Assembly: GCA_017411325.1 (NCBI GenBank) | Contig: JAFQQJ010000011.1 | Location: 1-64,000 of the forward strand | Source: Clostridia bacterium | Lineage (GTDB): Bacteria > Bacillota > Clostridia > CAKSNL01 > HGM11501 | Direction of reading: 5' to 3' | DNA: 64,000 bases | Part shown: piece by piece, positions 23,922 to 32,716 of the stretch | How the letters are laid out: each line of letters starts with the position of its first letter | Position numbering within the stretch: position 1 is the first letter of the stretch | Notes under the pieces: generated by a model | Database searches by the model: none | What the model was told of the DNA's origin: nothing | The model's input: only the letters and a program-made list of their open reading frames with translations | Made by a program: the position numbers and the translations under genes

Positions 23922-25154
23922 TTACTTCCCAAGCCATTTGTTTCTTACTTTTTCATATACTTCATCAGGGATGTCGGGAGTTCCCTTTGAATACACAGGG
24001 ATAAGCATATCTCCTGCAACAGATTTATCTGTGCAGGTTGTATCATTACGCCATTTTTCTCTTTCTGCTTTATCTCTTAAATTCGGAATTTCCACAGGTA
24101 TTCCGCCCTTTAACACGCTTCTGTATGCAAACATACCGGGAAGGAACATATCAAGTGCTTCATAAACACCAATTATATCAGCTTCGGGATTTCCGAGGAT
24201 TTTTTCAGTGAAATGATACATTGAATAAAAGTCAGAACCTCCGTGACCATATCCACCTGCCCGGGAGACAGTTTCAGGCTTATAACACTCAAGCTTTTTA
24301 GTGTCATATGCCCCTGATTCTTCATCAATATTTACATAAATTGTTGAAATATCGCCGTTTTCTGCATCTTCTCTTGCGCTTTCTGCCCTTCCCTTCGAAC
24401 CGTAAACCGTGTACCAGATAGAGTCCTTATACAAGTCTCCGTGTATACTCTTTACAATTCCTCCGTTTTCAAGCTCTATCATTTCGATACCGAAAAGACC
24501 GCTTTTCGCACCGTTTCGCACCTTTCTTTCAATGAAGGGACTTTCATAACCCGTCACCTTAACGGGACGAAGACCTGTTATGTGGATAAGCGGACCTATT
24601 GAATGTGTGCAATAGAAGTTTGCATACATATTGTTTCTCCAATGGTCTCTTTCGCCGTAGGTTATCTTGTCCCAGATAGGCTCACAGTTGTGTATATATT
24701 CACCCTCGCCGTATTCAAATTCTCCGAGAGTTCCGTTTCTGTAGAGTCTTCGCATTTCGTAAGGTGCAGGCATATAGCAGTAGTTTTCACCGTAGGCATA
24801 AATCATACCTGTTTCTTCAACAGCTTCAATAAGTTCTACCGCTTCTTTCATTGTCTGAACGGGAAGCACCTCGGAAAATACGTGCTTTCCTGCCCTCATA
24901 CACTTTATGGCAAAGGGAGCGTGTTCATTTGCATAGTTTGCAAGAACAACTGCGTCCATATCGTGCTTTATAAATTCGTCAAAGCTTTCGTATGATGCAA
25001 TATTCTTATCCTTATATTTATCGCATATTCCTTTGGCTCTTCCTTCCATTTTGTCGCATATAGCAACTATCTCGGCATTATCTGCCTCCGCAGAATATTT
25101 AATCATACTTTCTCCGCGAAAAGCTCCCATTACACCTATTCTGACTTTTTTCAT
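23922..25154 (-). CDS. Gfo/Idh/MocA-family sugar dehydrogenase
   Basis: A 410-residue oxidoreductase with N-terminal Rossmann fold and C-terminal alpha/beta domain. The dinucleotide loop is GVMGAFRGESM (about 7-17), with GKHVFSEVLPVQTMKEAVEL (about 89-108) replacing the usual EKP motif by SEVLP, a deviation at the conserved catalytic Lys position. YRNGTLGEFEYGEGEY follows. Substrate unknown; the changed EKP motif means redox activity cannot be assumed. Transcribed with the acetyltransferase. Confidence 0.85.
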   Translation of the reverse strand: MKKVRIGVMGAFRGESMIKYSAEADNAEIVAICDKMEGRAKGICDKYKDKNIASYESFDEFIKHDMDAVVLANYANEHAPFAIKCMRAGKHVFSEVLPVQTMKEAVELIEAVEETGMIYAYGENYCYMPAPYEMRRLYRNGTLGEFEYGEGEYIHNCEPIWDKITYGERDHWRNNMYANFYCTHSIGPLIHITGLRPVKVTGYESPFIERKVRNGAKSGLFGIEMIELENGGIVKSIHGDLYKDSIWYTVYGSKGRAESAREDAENGDISTIYVNIDEESGAYDTKKLECYKPETVSRAGGYGHGGSDFYSMYHFTEKILGNPEADIIGVYEALDMFLPGMFAYRSVLKGGIPVEIPNLRDKAEREKWRNDTTCTDKSVAGDMLIPVYSKGTPDIPDEVYEKVRNKWLGK

Positions 25155-25172
25155 ATTCTCACCTCATTAGCT

Positions 25173-25202
25173 ATATTAGCATAAATTAAAATAATAAATC
25201 AA
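25173..25202 (-). promoter_or_regulatory. Promoter of the Gfo/Idh-acetyltransferase operon
   Basis: TTGATT (25197-25202) and TAATAT (25173-25178) on the minus strand lie 18 bp apart; the start codon with a GAGGTGA site is about 20 bases on. Confidence 0.5.
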
Positions 25203-25236
25203 TAGAAAAAATCTATTCAAATATAGATAATAGTTA

Positions 25237-25547
25237 GAAAAAGCACCGCCGAAGGGCGATACTCTTTAGGGATAAATCGCCCAAAAACCACGATTTTGGC
25301 ACATAACTGTGTCAAAAAGTCTCTAAATCCGTCAGGATTCCTTCAACTTTTTTCCTTGTTCTGCACCAAAATCGAGATTTTTGTGGTGCATGCGCAGTTT
25401 TGGTTTAGGGATTTTTCGACTCAGAGAAGCATAAAAAATGCAGGTATACTGACGTATATCTGCATTTTTTTGCGCACTATCAGCGAAAAATAACAAGCCA
25501 AAACCGGTTTCTCCCTAAGGAGTACCGCCGAACGGCGGTGCTTTTTC
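25237..25547. mobile_element. MITE-like element with 42-bp terminal inverted repeats
   Basis: The left arm 25237-25278 (GAAAAAGCACCGCCG...GGGATAAATC) and right arm 25506-25547 (complement GAAAAAGCACCGCCG...GGGAGAAACC) match at about 34 of 42 positions with no gaps. The interior holds a perfect 11-bp stem (AAAAAATGCAG 25433-25443, CTGCATTTTTT 25460-25470) and related inner pieces (GTCAAAAAGTCTCTAAATCC and, inverted, GTCGAAAAATCCCTAAACC). No open reading frame. The right arm abuts the stop codon of the F5/8C gene by two bases and also offers it a hairpin. It is either a non-autonomous transposable element or a large extragenic palindrome; no target duplication is clear. Confidence 0.6.
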
Positions 25548-25549
25548 TT

Positions 25550-28465
25550 TTATTTTTTAATGTATCCGAGTGCTACCATTTTATCATAAAGAATCTCGCT
25601 TAAAGCATCGTAGCCACGGTCGTTAAAGTGTCCGCGGTTATTTTTGCCTCTCAGGAAATCAAGAGGAATTCTCTCAAGGTCAAAATCTGTCTCGTTTTTG
25701 TCATTCTTTACGATTTCCCATCGCTTTATGATTTCCTCAGAAAGCATAACCTCTCTTATGACAATACACTTATCACCGAAGGCTTCCTTATATGCTTCTT
25801 CGTAAGGAAGGAGCTCTTCCTTTGTGCCCTCAACGGGCGTTATTACAATGTAGCTGTCCTTACAGCCGGAGGATGCTATCATATCCTTAAGTATTGCCAC
25901 AAGCTCCTCGGGGCTTTCTCTGTGAAGTGCTGTATTTCCGAGGGTGAATATTCCGATATTTGCAGAAGTTCCCGCCGCTGCAGTTTCTATTTTTGTGCCC
26001 TTCTTGACAGTTACCTCACTACCCGAGCTTCTTATAAATCGTACTCCGCGAAGCTTTCTGGGAGATACCGTATAGTCAACATCAAAGGCGAGAATTCCGG
26101 AAATTCCGTCAATAGTGCACTTATTCCATCCGCCAAGACCGCTTCTCGGAACGATTTCCCGTCCGTCTGAAAGAGCAATTTTGATGGGCGTTCCGCCGCT
26201 TGCGGAAAGCTTCACATCCTCAGTAAGCACAATATCATATGCTCCCTGACGTGCCGCAACGGTTAATGCATTTTCGTTTTCTCCGCCGAACGCGTTAACC
26301 TTGATGCCGCCGGTCAGCTGATAAAGCCTCTTGTCAAGAGTCTGGGTTACAGCGCCCGCAGATGCGGCAACACCGTCACCCCAGATGCCTATGCTCTTTT
26401 TATACTTTATCTTTACCTGCCTTGCATCTCCGTCCCACTCAACCTCTGAGCCCATAGCTTCGGAAATAAAGCGGATCGGCACCATTGTGGAATTATTGAT
26501 AATTCTCGGAGGTGAGTCCAAAATGCTTATTCTTCCGTTTACAGTTGCACGGTTGGAATCAATTTTAAGCTCAATATTCATATCGTTGCCGGAAATGCCG
26601 ACCATGCGCTCTTCAGCATTCCAGGAAACCCTTGCGCCCAGAGCCTCCGAAACAAATCTTACGGGTACAAGCGTTCTTCCGTCAAGAATTGTGGCAGGGC
26701 TTATTAACTTAACTTCGTTTCCGTCATTATCAGCAACCTCGGAATCAATTGTAAGAGTAATTATTCCGCCCGTCTTTTCATTGAACTTAAGGTATTCTTC
26801 AACATTTATTGCGAAAGCTTCTTCTCCCTTTATGATTTCAAGTTCGGCACCGGTGCCATGGCTTCCGCCATAGCATTTAGTCATTCTGTAGCAGATTGTC
26901 TTAACCTTTACATCATCAAAGGAAATGGTCTGTTTGCTTCTTACGGAATAATTATTTCCGTAATTATATTTACCTTCTCCAAGAAGCACATATCTGAATC
27001 CGTCGGCTGAGCCGTAAACCTCTGCCGCGTCAACGATACCCGTTGTTCCCGCAGGACGGGGTGTATAACGAACCCCCGAGATTGTAACCTCCTCCGGGAA
27101 GGTGATAAATACATCGTATGGCGCATCGGACTGCTCGACAACTGTTGACCCCTCCGCTCTGTACCATGAGTGCCATCTTGTGTCTGGGTTTCTGTCAAAA
27201 AAGCTTGCCAGATTTCCAGCTCCCGTTGCGGAGTTTGATTCTATTACCCAGTTGTTGTTATAAGGAATTGTATCCGGCTCCGGTGTTCCCTTCGGGTTTG
27301 CAGGAGTTGCTTTTACATTGGGCACAGAAAGAGTCACAGGCTCTTTCGTTTCGACATTGACGGGTGTAAGCTCTCCCGATGATTTGCCCTTTAAAATTTC
27401 AAGCTCGGCACCGGTTGCATAACCGCCGGCACCTCCTGTAATTCTTACAAGAAGAACCTTTATTTCAGCTTCATCAAAGGATGTTTTTTTAACGCTTCTG
27501 TCTGTTCCGCTTGTAAAAGAATATACATCCGAGGCAAGCTTTTTAAAGTTTTCTCCGTCCTTACTTCCGAAAACTTCGATATGGGATATACGGCCCGAGC
27601 TGCTGTCCTGTCTCGGAGTATAACGTATACCGGATACCCATTTTGCATAGGGAAATTCCACGGTAATTTCAAGGGGCATTTCATCCCTTTTTGTTATTTC
27701 CTTTTTTTCTCCGTCATAATAGTACCAGCTGTGCCAGTAGGTGGATTTATCACGGTCAAAAAGGTTGTTTATTCCACTGTTTCCAAAGGAAGAGCTTGCC
27801 GTAATTTTCCAGTTTGTGCTGTATTCATAAGCATCTCTTGCCACCTCGCCCTTTGGCTTCATACCGTCAACGGAGGCGGTATGCTCCTTTGAGACAAAGG
27901 TATTTTTTGTTTCGTCGTCGTCCTTGTCCTCAGGACTGCTTTTTATAAACTTAAGCTCCGCACCGGTGCCGTAGTTTGCATGGCCGTCAGTTATCACAAA
28001 CTTAAAAGCTTTTGCCGTTACCTTATCAAACAAGGTGGTCTTTTCTTTTCTGTCATTCACATCTTCGCCGTAAAAATCGTCCTTGATGTGTGTGAAATTT
28101 ACACCGTCGGCAGAATAGTAAAGCGAAACTCTTTTCGCAACTCCTGCACTGCTGTTGTCGTTATTTATCACCTGTCTGGGAAGATAGCGGATTCCCGCAA
28201 TATTTTTAGGTTCAGGGAATGTAACGACAATTTCAAAGGGCGGTTTATCCTGGCTTGTAATCTGGCCGTCTTTCACCACATAAGCAGAATGCCAATATGA
28301 ATTTATATTGCCGTCAATTAAATTTCTTATTGTACTGCCTCTGTCCGAGTTAACCTCAATTTTCCACAAAGATGAAGGTGCATACTCATCCGTTGCCGCC
28401 GTAACCGCACTTACCAAAGATAAGGAGAGAAGCGCTATTAACATTAATGATATTATTTTTTTCAT
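25550..28465 (-). CDS. Secreted triple F5/8C, stalk and SGNH-like protein
   Basis: A 971-residue secreted protein. After a signal peptide (1-23) come three F5/8 type C (discoidin/CBM32-like) modules at about 30-165, 210-355 and 400-545, each with N-L-(I/F)-D...W-H-S and a final GTGAELEI. Next is a copper amine oxidase N-terminal-like stalk domain (about 580-680: GRTLVPVRFVSEALG...MVPIRFISEAMG). The C-terminal 270 residues resemble an SGNH esterase: IWGDGVAAS in block I, where GDS would be expected, and GHFNDRGYDALSE at the end. The nucleophile Ser is thus not in the usual place, so activity is uncertain. Probable glycan-binding surface protein, 15 bp after the CotH gene. Confidence 0.8.
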   Translation of the reverse strand: MKKIISLMLIALLSLSLVSAVTAATDEYAPSSLWKIEVNSDRGSTIRNLIDGNINSYWHSAYVVKDGQITSQDKPPFEIVVTFPEPKNIAGIRYLPRQVINNDNSSAGVAKRVSLYYSADGVNFTHIKDDFYGEDVNDRKEKTTLFDKVTAKAFKFVITDGHANYGTGAELKFIKSSPEDKDDDETKNTFVSKEHTASVDGMKPKGEVARDAYEYSTNWKITASSSFGNSGINNLFDRDKSTYWHSWYYYDGEKKEITKRDEMPLEITVEFPYAKWVSGIRYTPRQDSSSGRISHIEVFGSKDGENFKKLASDVYSFTSGTDRSVKKTSFDEAEIKVLLVRITGGAGGYATGAELEILKGKSSGELTPVNVETKEPVTLSVPNVKATPANPKGTPEPDTIPYNNNWVIESNSATGAGNLASFFDRNPDTRWHSWYRAEGSTVVEQSDAPYDVFITFPEEVTISGVRYTPRPAGTTGIVDAAEVYGSADGFRYVLLGEGKYNYGNNYSVRSKQTISFDDVKVKTICYRMTKCYGGSHGTGAELEIIKGEEAFAINVEEYLKFNEKTGGIITLTIDSEVADNDGNEVKLISPATILDGRTLVPVRFVSEALGARVSWNAEERMVGISGNDMNIELKIDSNRATVNGRISILDSPPRIINNSTMVPIRFISEAMGSEVEWDGDARQVKIKYKKSIGIWGDGVAASAGAVTQTLDKRLYQLTGGIKVNAFGGENENALTVAARQGAYDIVLTEDVKLSASGGTPIKIALSDGREIVPRSGLGGWNKCTIDGISGILAFDVDYTVSPRKLRGVRFIRSSGSEVTVKKGTKIETAAAGTSANIGIFTLGNTALHRESPEELVAILKDMIASSGCKDSYIVITPVEGTKEELLPYEEAYKEAFGDKCIVIREVMLSEEIIKRWEIVKNDKNETDFDLERIPLDFLRGKNNRGHFNDRGYDALSEILYDKMVALGYIKK

Positions 28466-28480
28466 AAAACCTCTCCTTTC

Positions 28481-30484
28481 TTATTTTTTAACCGTTACGG
28501 GATTTGTGGTAAGTGTTCCGTTTTTCACACCCGGATTGTCGCTTGTCTTCATTCCCGAAACAACAGCATAGTATGTTCCGCTTTCCGAAGGAGTAAAGCT
28601 CATTCCGTAAGCACCTATAACTTCCGATGACGTCTTTTTATCCTCGCTCATCTTGTACCACTTGAAACCGGATGCAATTCCGCGAAGCTCAACCACCAGT
28701 GTGCCGTTTTCTTCTTTTAACGTAGCACCCATTAAGTTGCTTTCGTCAAAAAGGCTCTTGACATTATTGCTTCCTGTCCAGTAGTTTATTCTGTTTTGCA
28801 TCCATTCCCTGTACTTATTAAGCTCTGCTTCCCATATATCCTGCTTTTTCCAGCGCTCAATATCCATGGCAACGGAAATTTTATAAGCTTCTGCCATTTT
28901 ATTGATCGAAATTCCGTTATTGGGGAATGCAGGTTCTCCCAGGAAGGAATCTATCAGCGGAAGAAAATCCTTTTCGTTTATGTCATAAAGCCTTTCCATA
29001 AAGTCGCCTTTGGTTATAAGTGTTTTACCCATACCTGTGCCGACAATAAGCGTGTTATAGGGATTATATTCCGTTGTACCTCCGTTTCTTATCCACGCAT
29101 AGCTTGCCATTACGTTTTCATAGTCCCACATAGGCCCGAAATAAAGCTTTGTGTCGTTTCCTGCGGGCTTCGATATATATGTGGAGTTACCAAGCTGTTC
29201 ACGGCAATAGAAAAAGTTTTCAAGGATAAAACGGGATGCCATAGAATCCATATCTATATATTCTGAATAGTGCTTTCCTTTGTCGTTGTAGCCGGTCGCC
29301 GAATAAACCGCATTTTCATAGTCCTGAACATACTCTGCGATATATGCAACCTGCTCTCTTGTGGCAAATTCGGGACGCTTTACGGTATAGCCTCTGCCAT
29401 TCTTTGTTACAAACCAGCAGTTTTCCTTCTGATAATATCCGTCACCCTCAACAATATATCCTCCGGTTATATCAGGCTCATCCACCTGATATGCGGCAGA
29501 AGACCAGTAAGCATACACCTTGACACCTGCCGCGATGGCACTGTCGTTTTTATCTGTTACCTGAACCTGTGCACCGTCGGGCCCGTCTGCGGTAAAATCC
29601 TCCTGGTCGGGAATATCAACAAGAGAGGAGCCCGTGTCAATCTTTTCTGTTATTTCATAAAGTCCCCTATAGTCACCGTTGCAGTAGAATTCTATCATTC
29701 TTGTGTGTACGGGATAGTAGTTTCCGGGCATTTTTGTTGCCGCCTCCAAAACCACCTGATTAATTATGTAAGTTTCGTCCTGCTTGGATGCAGAGCTGTT
29801 TAACAGGCAATATTTCTTTCCCGCTCCCGCACCGGGGATTATGTCGGCTTTATCCTCCAAAGTGATATTATAAGGCTTTTTACCCGTACCTCCGCCGCCC
29901 CAGGTTGCATTACCTCTGCCCTTTATCTTTTTAAGACCTGAGTTGTATAAAACCTTTCCGTCCACATCAATGATAAATGCCGTTCCCGCTTCCTGATTAC
30001 CCTTTATGGAGTTTACATAGTCCAGATTTCCGCTGGGAACAGTCAAAAATATCGTCGGAAGATTTTCGGATTTCATAATGTTTATATAGGCAATTCTTCC
30101 CGCACTGTTGGAAAGCTCAACAGGATAGCGGTAGTTTTCAATATTGCAGGATGCAAAAAGATATTTAAGATCAACTGTATCTCCGCTTTTAAAGGTTGTC
30201 GCTTTTCCTCCGCCTTTATCGGCTCTGAGCTTAAGTTCTCCCTCTCCTTCAAAGCAAAGCTTTACCTTTGACATATCTGTAGAGCTCGGAAGATAAAGAT
30301 ATCCGTCCCTGAGCTTTATGTGAGATGTATTAGGCTCTCCTTCCTTTGCAGAAGGCACCGCTTCATCACTGATTACAGCATATAAGCTGTAAGGATCGGC
30401 ATCAGCTGCAGACACCGCACTGACACACGACAGCACAAGAACCATACTAAGCAGTAAAAGTGCTGTTTTTCGCATTGTTCTCAT
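28481..30484 (-). CDS. Secreted CotH kinase-family protein
   Basis: A 667-residue exported protein (signal peptide 1-26). The CotH domain covers about 130-500: KIKGRGNATWGGGGTGKKPYNI, LLNSSASKQDETYIINQV and YRGLYEITEKID in the N-lobe, then DMDSMASRFILENFF and LYFGPMWDYENVMA with the metal-binding Asp of WDYE. CotH proteins are atypical kinases that phosphorylate spore-coat or extracellular proteins; here the signal peptide and neighbour suggest an extracellular target such as the F5/8C protein. A short Ig-like tail follows (about 585-667). The start has GGAGGG. First gene of the pair. Confidence 0.88.
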   Translation of the reverse strand: MRTMRKTALLLLSMVLVLSCVSAVSAADADPYSLYAVISDEAVPSAKEGEPNTSHIKLRDGYLYLPSSTDMSKVKLCFEGEGELKLRADKGGGKATTFKSGDTVDLKYLFASCNIENYRYPVELSNSAGRIAYINIMKSENLPTIFLTVPSGNLDYVNSIKGNQEAGTAFIIDVDGKVLYNSGLKKIKGRGNATWGGGGTGKKPYNITLEDKADIIPGAGAGKKYCLLNSSASKQDETYIINQVVLEAATKMPGNYYPVHTRMIEFYCNGDYRGLYEITEKIDTGSSLVDIPDQEDFTADGPDGAQVQVTDKNDSAIAAGVKVYAYWSSAAYQVDEPDITGGYIVEGDGYYQKENCWFVTKNGRGYTVKRPEFATREQVAYIAEYVQDYENAVYSATGYNDKGKHYSEYIDMDSMASRFILENFFYCREQLGNSTYISKPAGNDTKLYFGPMWDYENVMASYAWIRNGGTTEYNPYNTLIVGTGMGKTLITKGDFMERLYDINEKDFLPLIDSFLGEPAFPNNGISINKMAEAYKISVAMDIERWKKQDIWEAELNKYREWMQNRINYWTGSNNVKSLFDESNLMGATLKEENGTLVVELRGIASGFKWYKMSEDKKTSSEVIGAYGMSFTPSESGTYYAVVSGMKTSDNPGVKNGTLTTNPVTVKK

Positions 30485-30525
30485 AAAAATCCCTCCTTGG
30501 AAAAAGCTATTCTTTCCTGATTATA

Positions 30526-30554
30526 ATTTTATCACATAAGTTACTCAGAGGCAA
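30526..30554 (-). promoter_or_regulatory. Promoter of the CotH operon
   Basis: TTGCCT (30549-30554) and TAAAAT (30526-30531) on the minus strand are 17 bp apart with TGTGA before the -10. Confidence 0.55.
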
Positions 30555-30595
30555 GAAAAATTTACATAAATATGTGTATTTTCCTCAAATAAATG

Positions 30596-30624
30596 TTGCT
30601 TTTTTCATCGTCAGGTAGTATAAT
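30596..30624 (+). promoter_or_regulatory. Promoter of the murA operon
   Basis: TTGCTT (30596-30601) and TATAAT (30619-30624) are 17 bp apart, 58 bases before the murA start. Confidence 0.75.
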
Positions 30625-30682
30625 AAAATAGATAGAATAAGATAATTATGTCTTTTTACAGATTTTATACAGGAGAATGATT

Positions 30683-31939
30683 ATGGAGAAACTTGTAATC
30701 ACAGGCGGTGTTCCTCTGAAAGGCAATGTTGATATAAGCGGTGCTAAAAATTCCGTTCTCGCCATACTTGCGGGAACTCTTTTGGTAAACGGTGAGTGCC
30801 GCATTGAAAATATCCCGGATATAAGCGACGTTTCCGTGATTTTAAGTATGATTGAATGCTTTGGTGCTAAAATCGGAAGACCTGACAAACATACCATCGT
30901 GGTAGATGCCAAAGATATAACCTATGCCGTTCCGGATTACGAACTGGTAAGAAGAATCAGAGGCTCTTACTACTTAATCGGTGCGCTCTTAAGCCGCTTC
31001 AGAAAGGCAGAAATAGCTATGCCCGGCGGCTGTAACTTCGGTTCCCGCCCCATCGATCAGCACATTAAGGGCTTTACTGCTCTCGGTGCGGCAGTTGACG
31101 ATTCCAGAGGTGTTATCAAGGCTACCGCAGAAAACCTTACGGGCGTTTCAGTTTACCTTGATAAGGTAAGCGTTGGTGCCACCATAAACATAATGCTTGC
31201 CGCCTGCAAGGCAGAAGGCGTAACCGTTATTGAAAACGCAGCCAGAGAGCCTCATATTGTTGATATGGCTAACTTTTTGAATGCTATGGGTGCAAACATA
31301 AAGGGTGCAGGTACAAACAGGGTTAAAATAAAGGGTGTTACCGATATGAAGGGCGGCACCTATCAGATTATTCCCGATCAGATTGAAGCGGGCACATTTA
31401 TGATTGCCGCTGCCGCAACAGGCGGAGATGTTTTGATAAGAAACGTAATTCCCAAGCATATGGAATCACTTACCGCAAAGCTTATCGAAGCGGGTGCAAA
31501 GGTTACAGAGCTTGATGATGCAATCCGTGTTGAAGGAACAGGTAAGCTTAAGGCAACAAATGTCCAGACCATGCCCTATCCCGGCTTTCCCACAGACCTT
31601 CAGCCTCAGATGGTTGCATTATTAACCGTTGCAGAAGGATTAAGTGTTATGGTTGAAGGAGTCTGGGATAATCGTTTTCAGTATACGGACGAGCTTATAA
31701 GAATGGGTGCCAAGATAAATGCCGCAGGCAAAATGGCAACTATCCAATCGGTTCCCACACTTTACGGTGCTCCTGTAAAAGCAACAGACCTCAGGGGCGG
31801 TGCAGCCGTTGTAATCGCAGGATTAATGGCTGAAGGAACCACTGAGGTTTCAAACATAACATTGATTGACCGCGGATATGAGAAATTTGAAGAAAAGCTT
31901 CGTGCCCTCGGCGCAAAGATAGAGCGTGTGGAAGAATGA
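30683..31939 (+). CDS. murA: UDP-N-acetylglucosamine 1-carboxyvinyltransferase
   Basis: A 418-residue enzyme that adds enolpyruvate from PEP to UDP-GlcNAc, the first committed step of peptidoglycan synthesis. The inside-out alpha/beta barrel shows GAKNSVLAI (20-28), the catalytic Cys117 in MPGGCNFGSRPID (site attacked by fosfomycin), and PYPGFPTDLQPQ, DLRGGAAVVIAGLMAEG near the C-terminus. Cys (not Asp) predicts fosfomycin sensitivity at the target. ATG 30683 is chosen over 30677 because AGGAG lies 7 bases before it. Operon with the metallo-hydrolase and the beta-grasp protein. Confidence 0.96.
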   Translation: MEKLVITGGVPLKGNVDISGAKNSVLAILAGTLLVNGECRIENIPDISDVSVILSMIECFGAKIGRPDKHTIVVDAKDITYAVPDYELVRRIRGSYYLIGALLSRFRKAEIAMPGGCNFGSRPIDQHIKGFTALGAAVDDSRGVIKATAENLTGVSVYLDKVSVGATINIMLAACKAEGVTVIENAAREPHIVDMANFLNAMGANIKGAGTNRVKIKGVTDMKGGTYQIIPDQIEAGTFMIAAAATGGDVLIRNVIPKHMESLTAKLIEAGAKVTELDDAIRVEGTGKLKATNVQTMPYPGFPTDLQPQMVALLTVAEGLSVMVEGVWDNRFQYTDELIRMGAKINAAGKMATIQSVPTLYGAPVKATDLRGGAAVVIAGLMAEGTTEVSNITLIDRGYEKFEEKLRALGAKIERVEE

Positions 31940-32694
31940 GCTTAAATCTTGCCACAATTGCCAGCGGAAGCAGCGGAAATGCAAACCTTATAATTTCAGA
32001 AAACACTGTGATAATTTCTGATTGCGGAATAAGCGGAAAGAAGTTTTTTTCAGGGCTTGATTCTTTGGGAACCAAGGCTCCTGATGCTCTTTTACTCACC
32101 CACTCCCATACGGATCACACCAAGGGCGTCCCGCTGATTTGTAAGAAGCTGAACATTCCTGTCTTTACGACAAGGGAAACTTACTCAGAATGCTCTTTTA
32201 TTCCCGGTGAATATGTTAATTTTATAACTCCCGGCGAAGAATTTTCAGTTTCCGATGTGAAAATACTTCCGTTTTCAGTTTCCCACGATACGAAAAAGCC
32301 TGTAGCTTACACGTTTCACACAGAAAGCGACAAGGCGTCCGTTATCACAGATACCGGAATTTTCACCGAAGAAATGTTTGATTACATAAAAGGTTCAAAA
32401 AGTGTCATCATTGAGTCAAATCACGATGAGAAGATGCTTATGGAGGGGCCTTATCCTTATTTTCTCAAAAAGAGAATTGCAGGAAACAAAGGTCATATGT
32501 CAAACAGCCTCTGCGCTTCTGTATGCAGAGCTCTGGCAGAAAGCGGAACGAAAAATTTTCTTTTGGCACATTTAAGCGAGCACAACAACACAGAAGAGCT
32601 GGCAAGAGAATGCACAAAAACCGCCCTTGACGAAGCCGGAATTGATTACGTTCTCAGAGTCGCAAAAAAGGATGCTCCCCAGACATTGGAATAA
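31936..32694 (+). CDS. MBL-fold hydrolase, WalJ/YycJ-like
   Basis: A 252-residue metallo-beta-lactamase-fold protein related to YycJ/WalJ, linked in Bacillota to cell-wall homeostasis and DNA replication coordination. The metal motif THSHTDH holds H56, H58, D60 and H61; SHDTKKPVAYTF and TDTGIFTEEM carry further ligands, and the NHDEKMLMEGPYPYFLKKRIAGNKGHMSN segment is typical. ATGA overlap with murA (start 31936, murA stop 31937-31939) implies coupled translation, supporting a shared envelope role. Confidence 0.88.
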   Translation: MSLNLATIASGSSGNANLIISENTVIISDCGISGKKFFSGLDSLGTKAPDALLLTHSHTDHTKGVPLICKKLNIPVFTTRETYSECSFIPGEYVNFITPGEEFSVSDVKILPFSVSHDTKKPVAYTFHTESDKASVITDTGIFTEEMFDYIKGSKSVIIESNHDEKMLMEGPYPYFLKKRIAGNKGHMSNSLCASVCRALAESGTKNFLLAHLSEHNNTEELARECTKTALDEAGIDYVLRVAKKDAPQTLE

Positions 32695-32716
32695 TATCCA
32701 GGAAAGGATTTTTAAT

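Larger units (their letters stand above)
25155..25549. other. Intergenic segment with inverted-repeat element
   Basis: This 395-bp gap has no supported gene. It carries the Gfo/Idh promoter (25173-25202) and a 311-bp element with 42-base inverted ends (25237-25547), inside which lies a strong hairpin (25433-25470). Confidence 0.7.
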
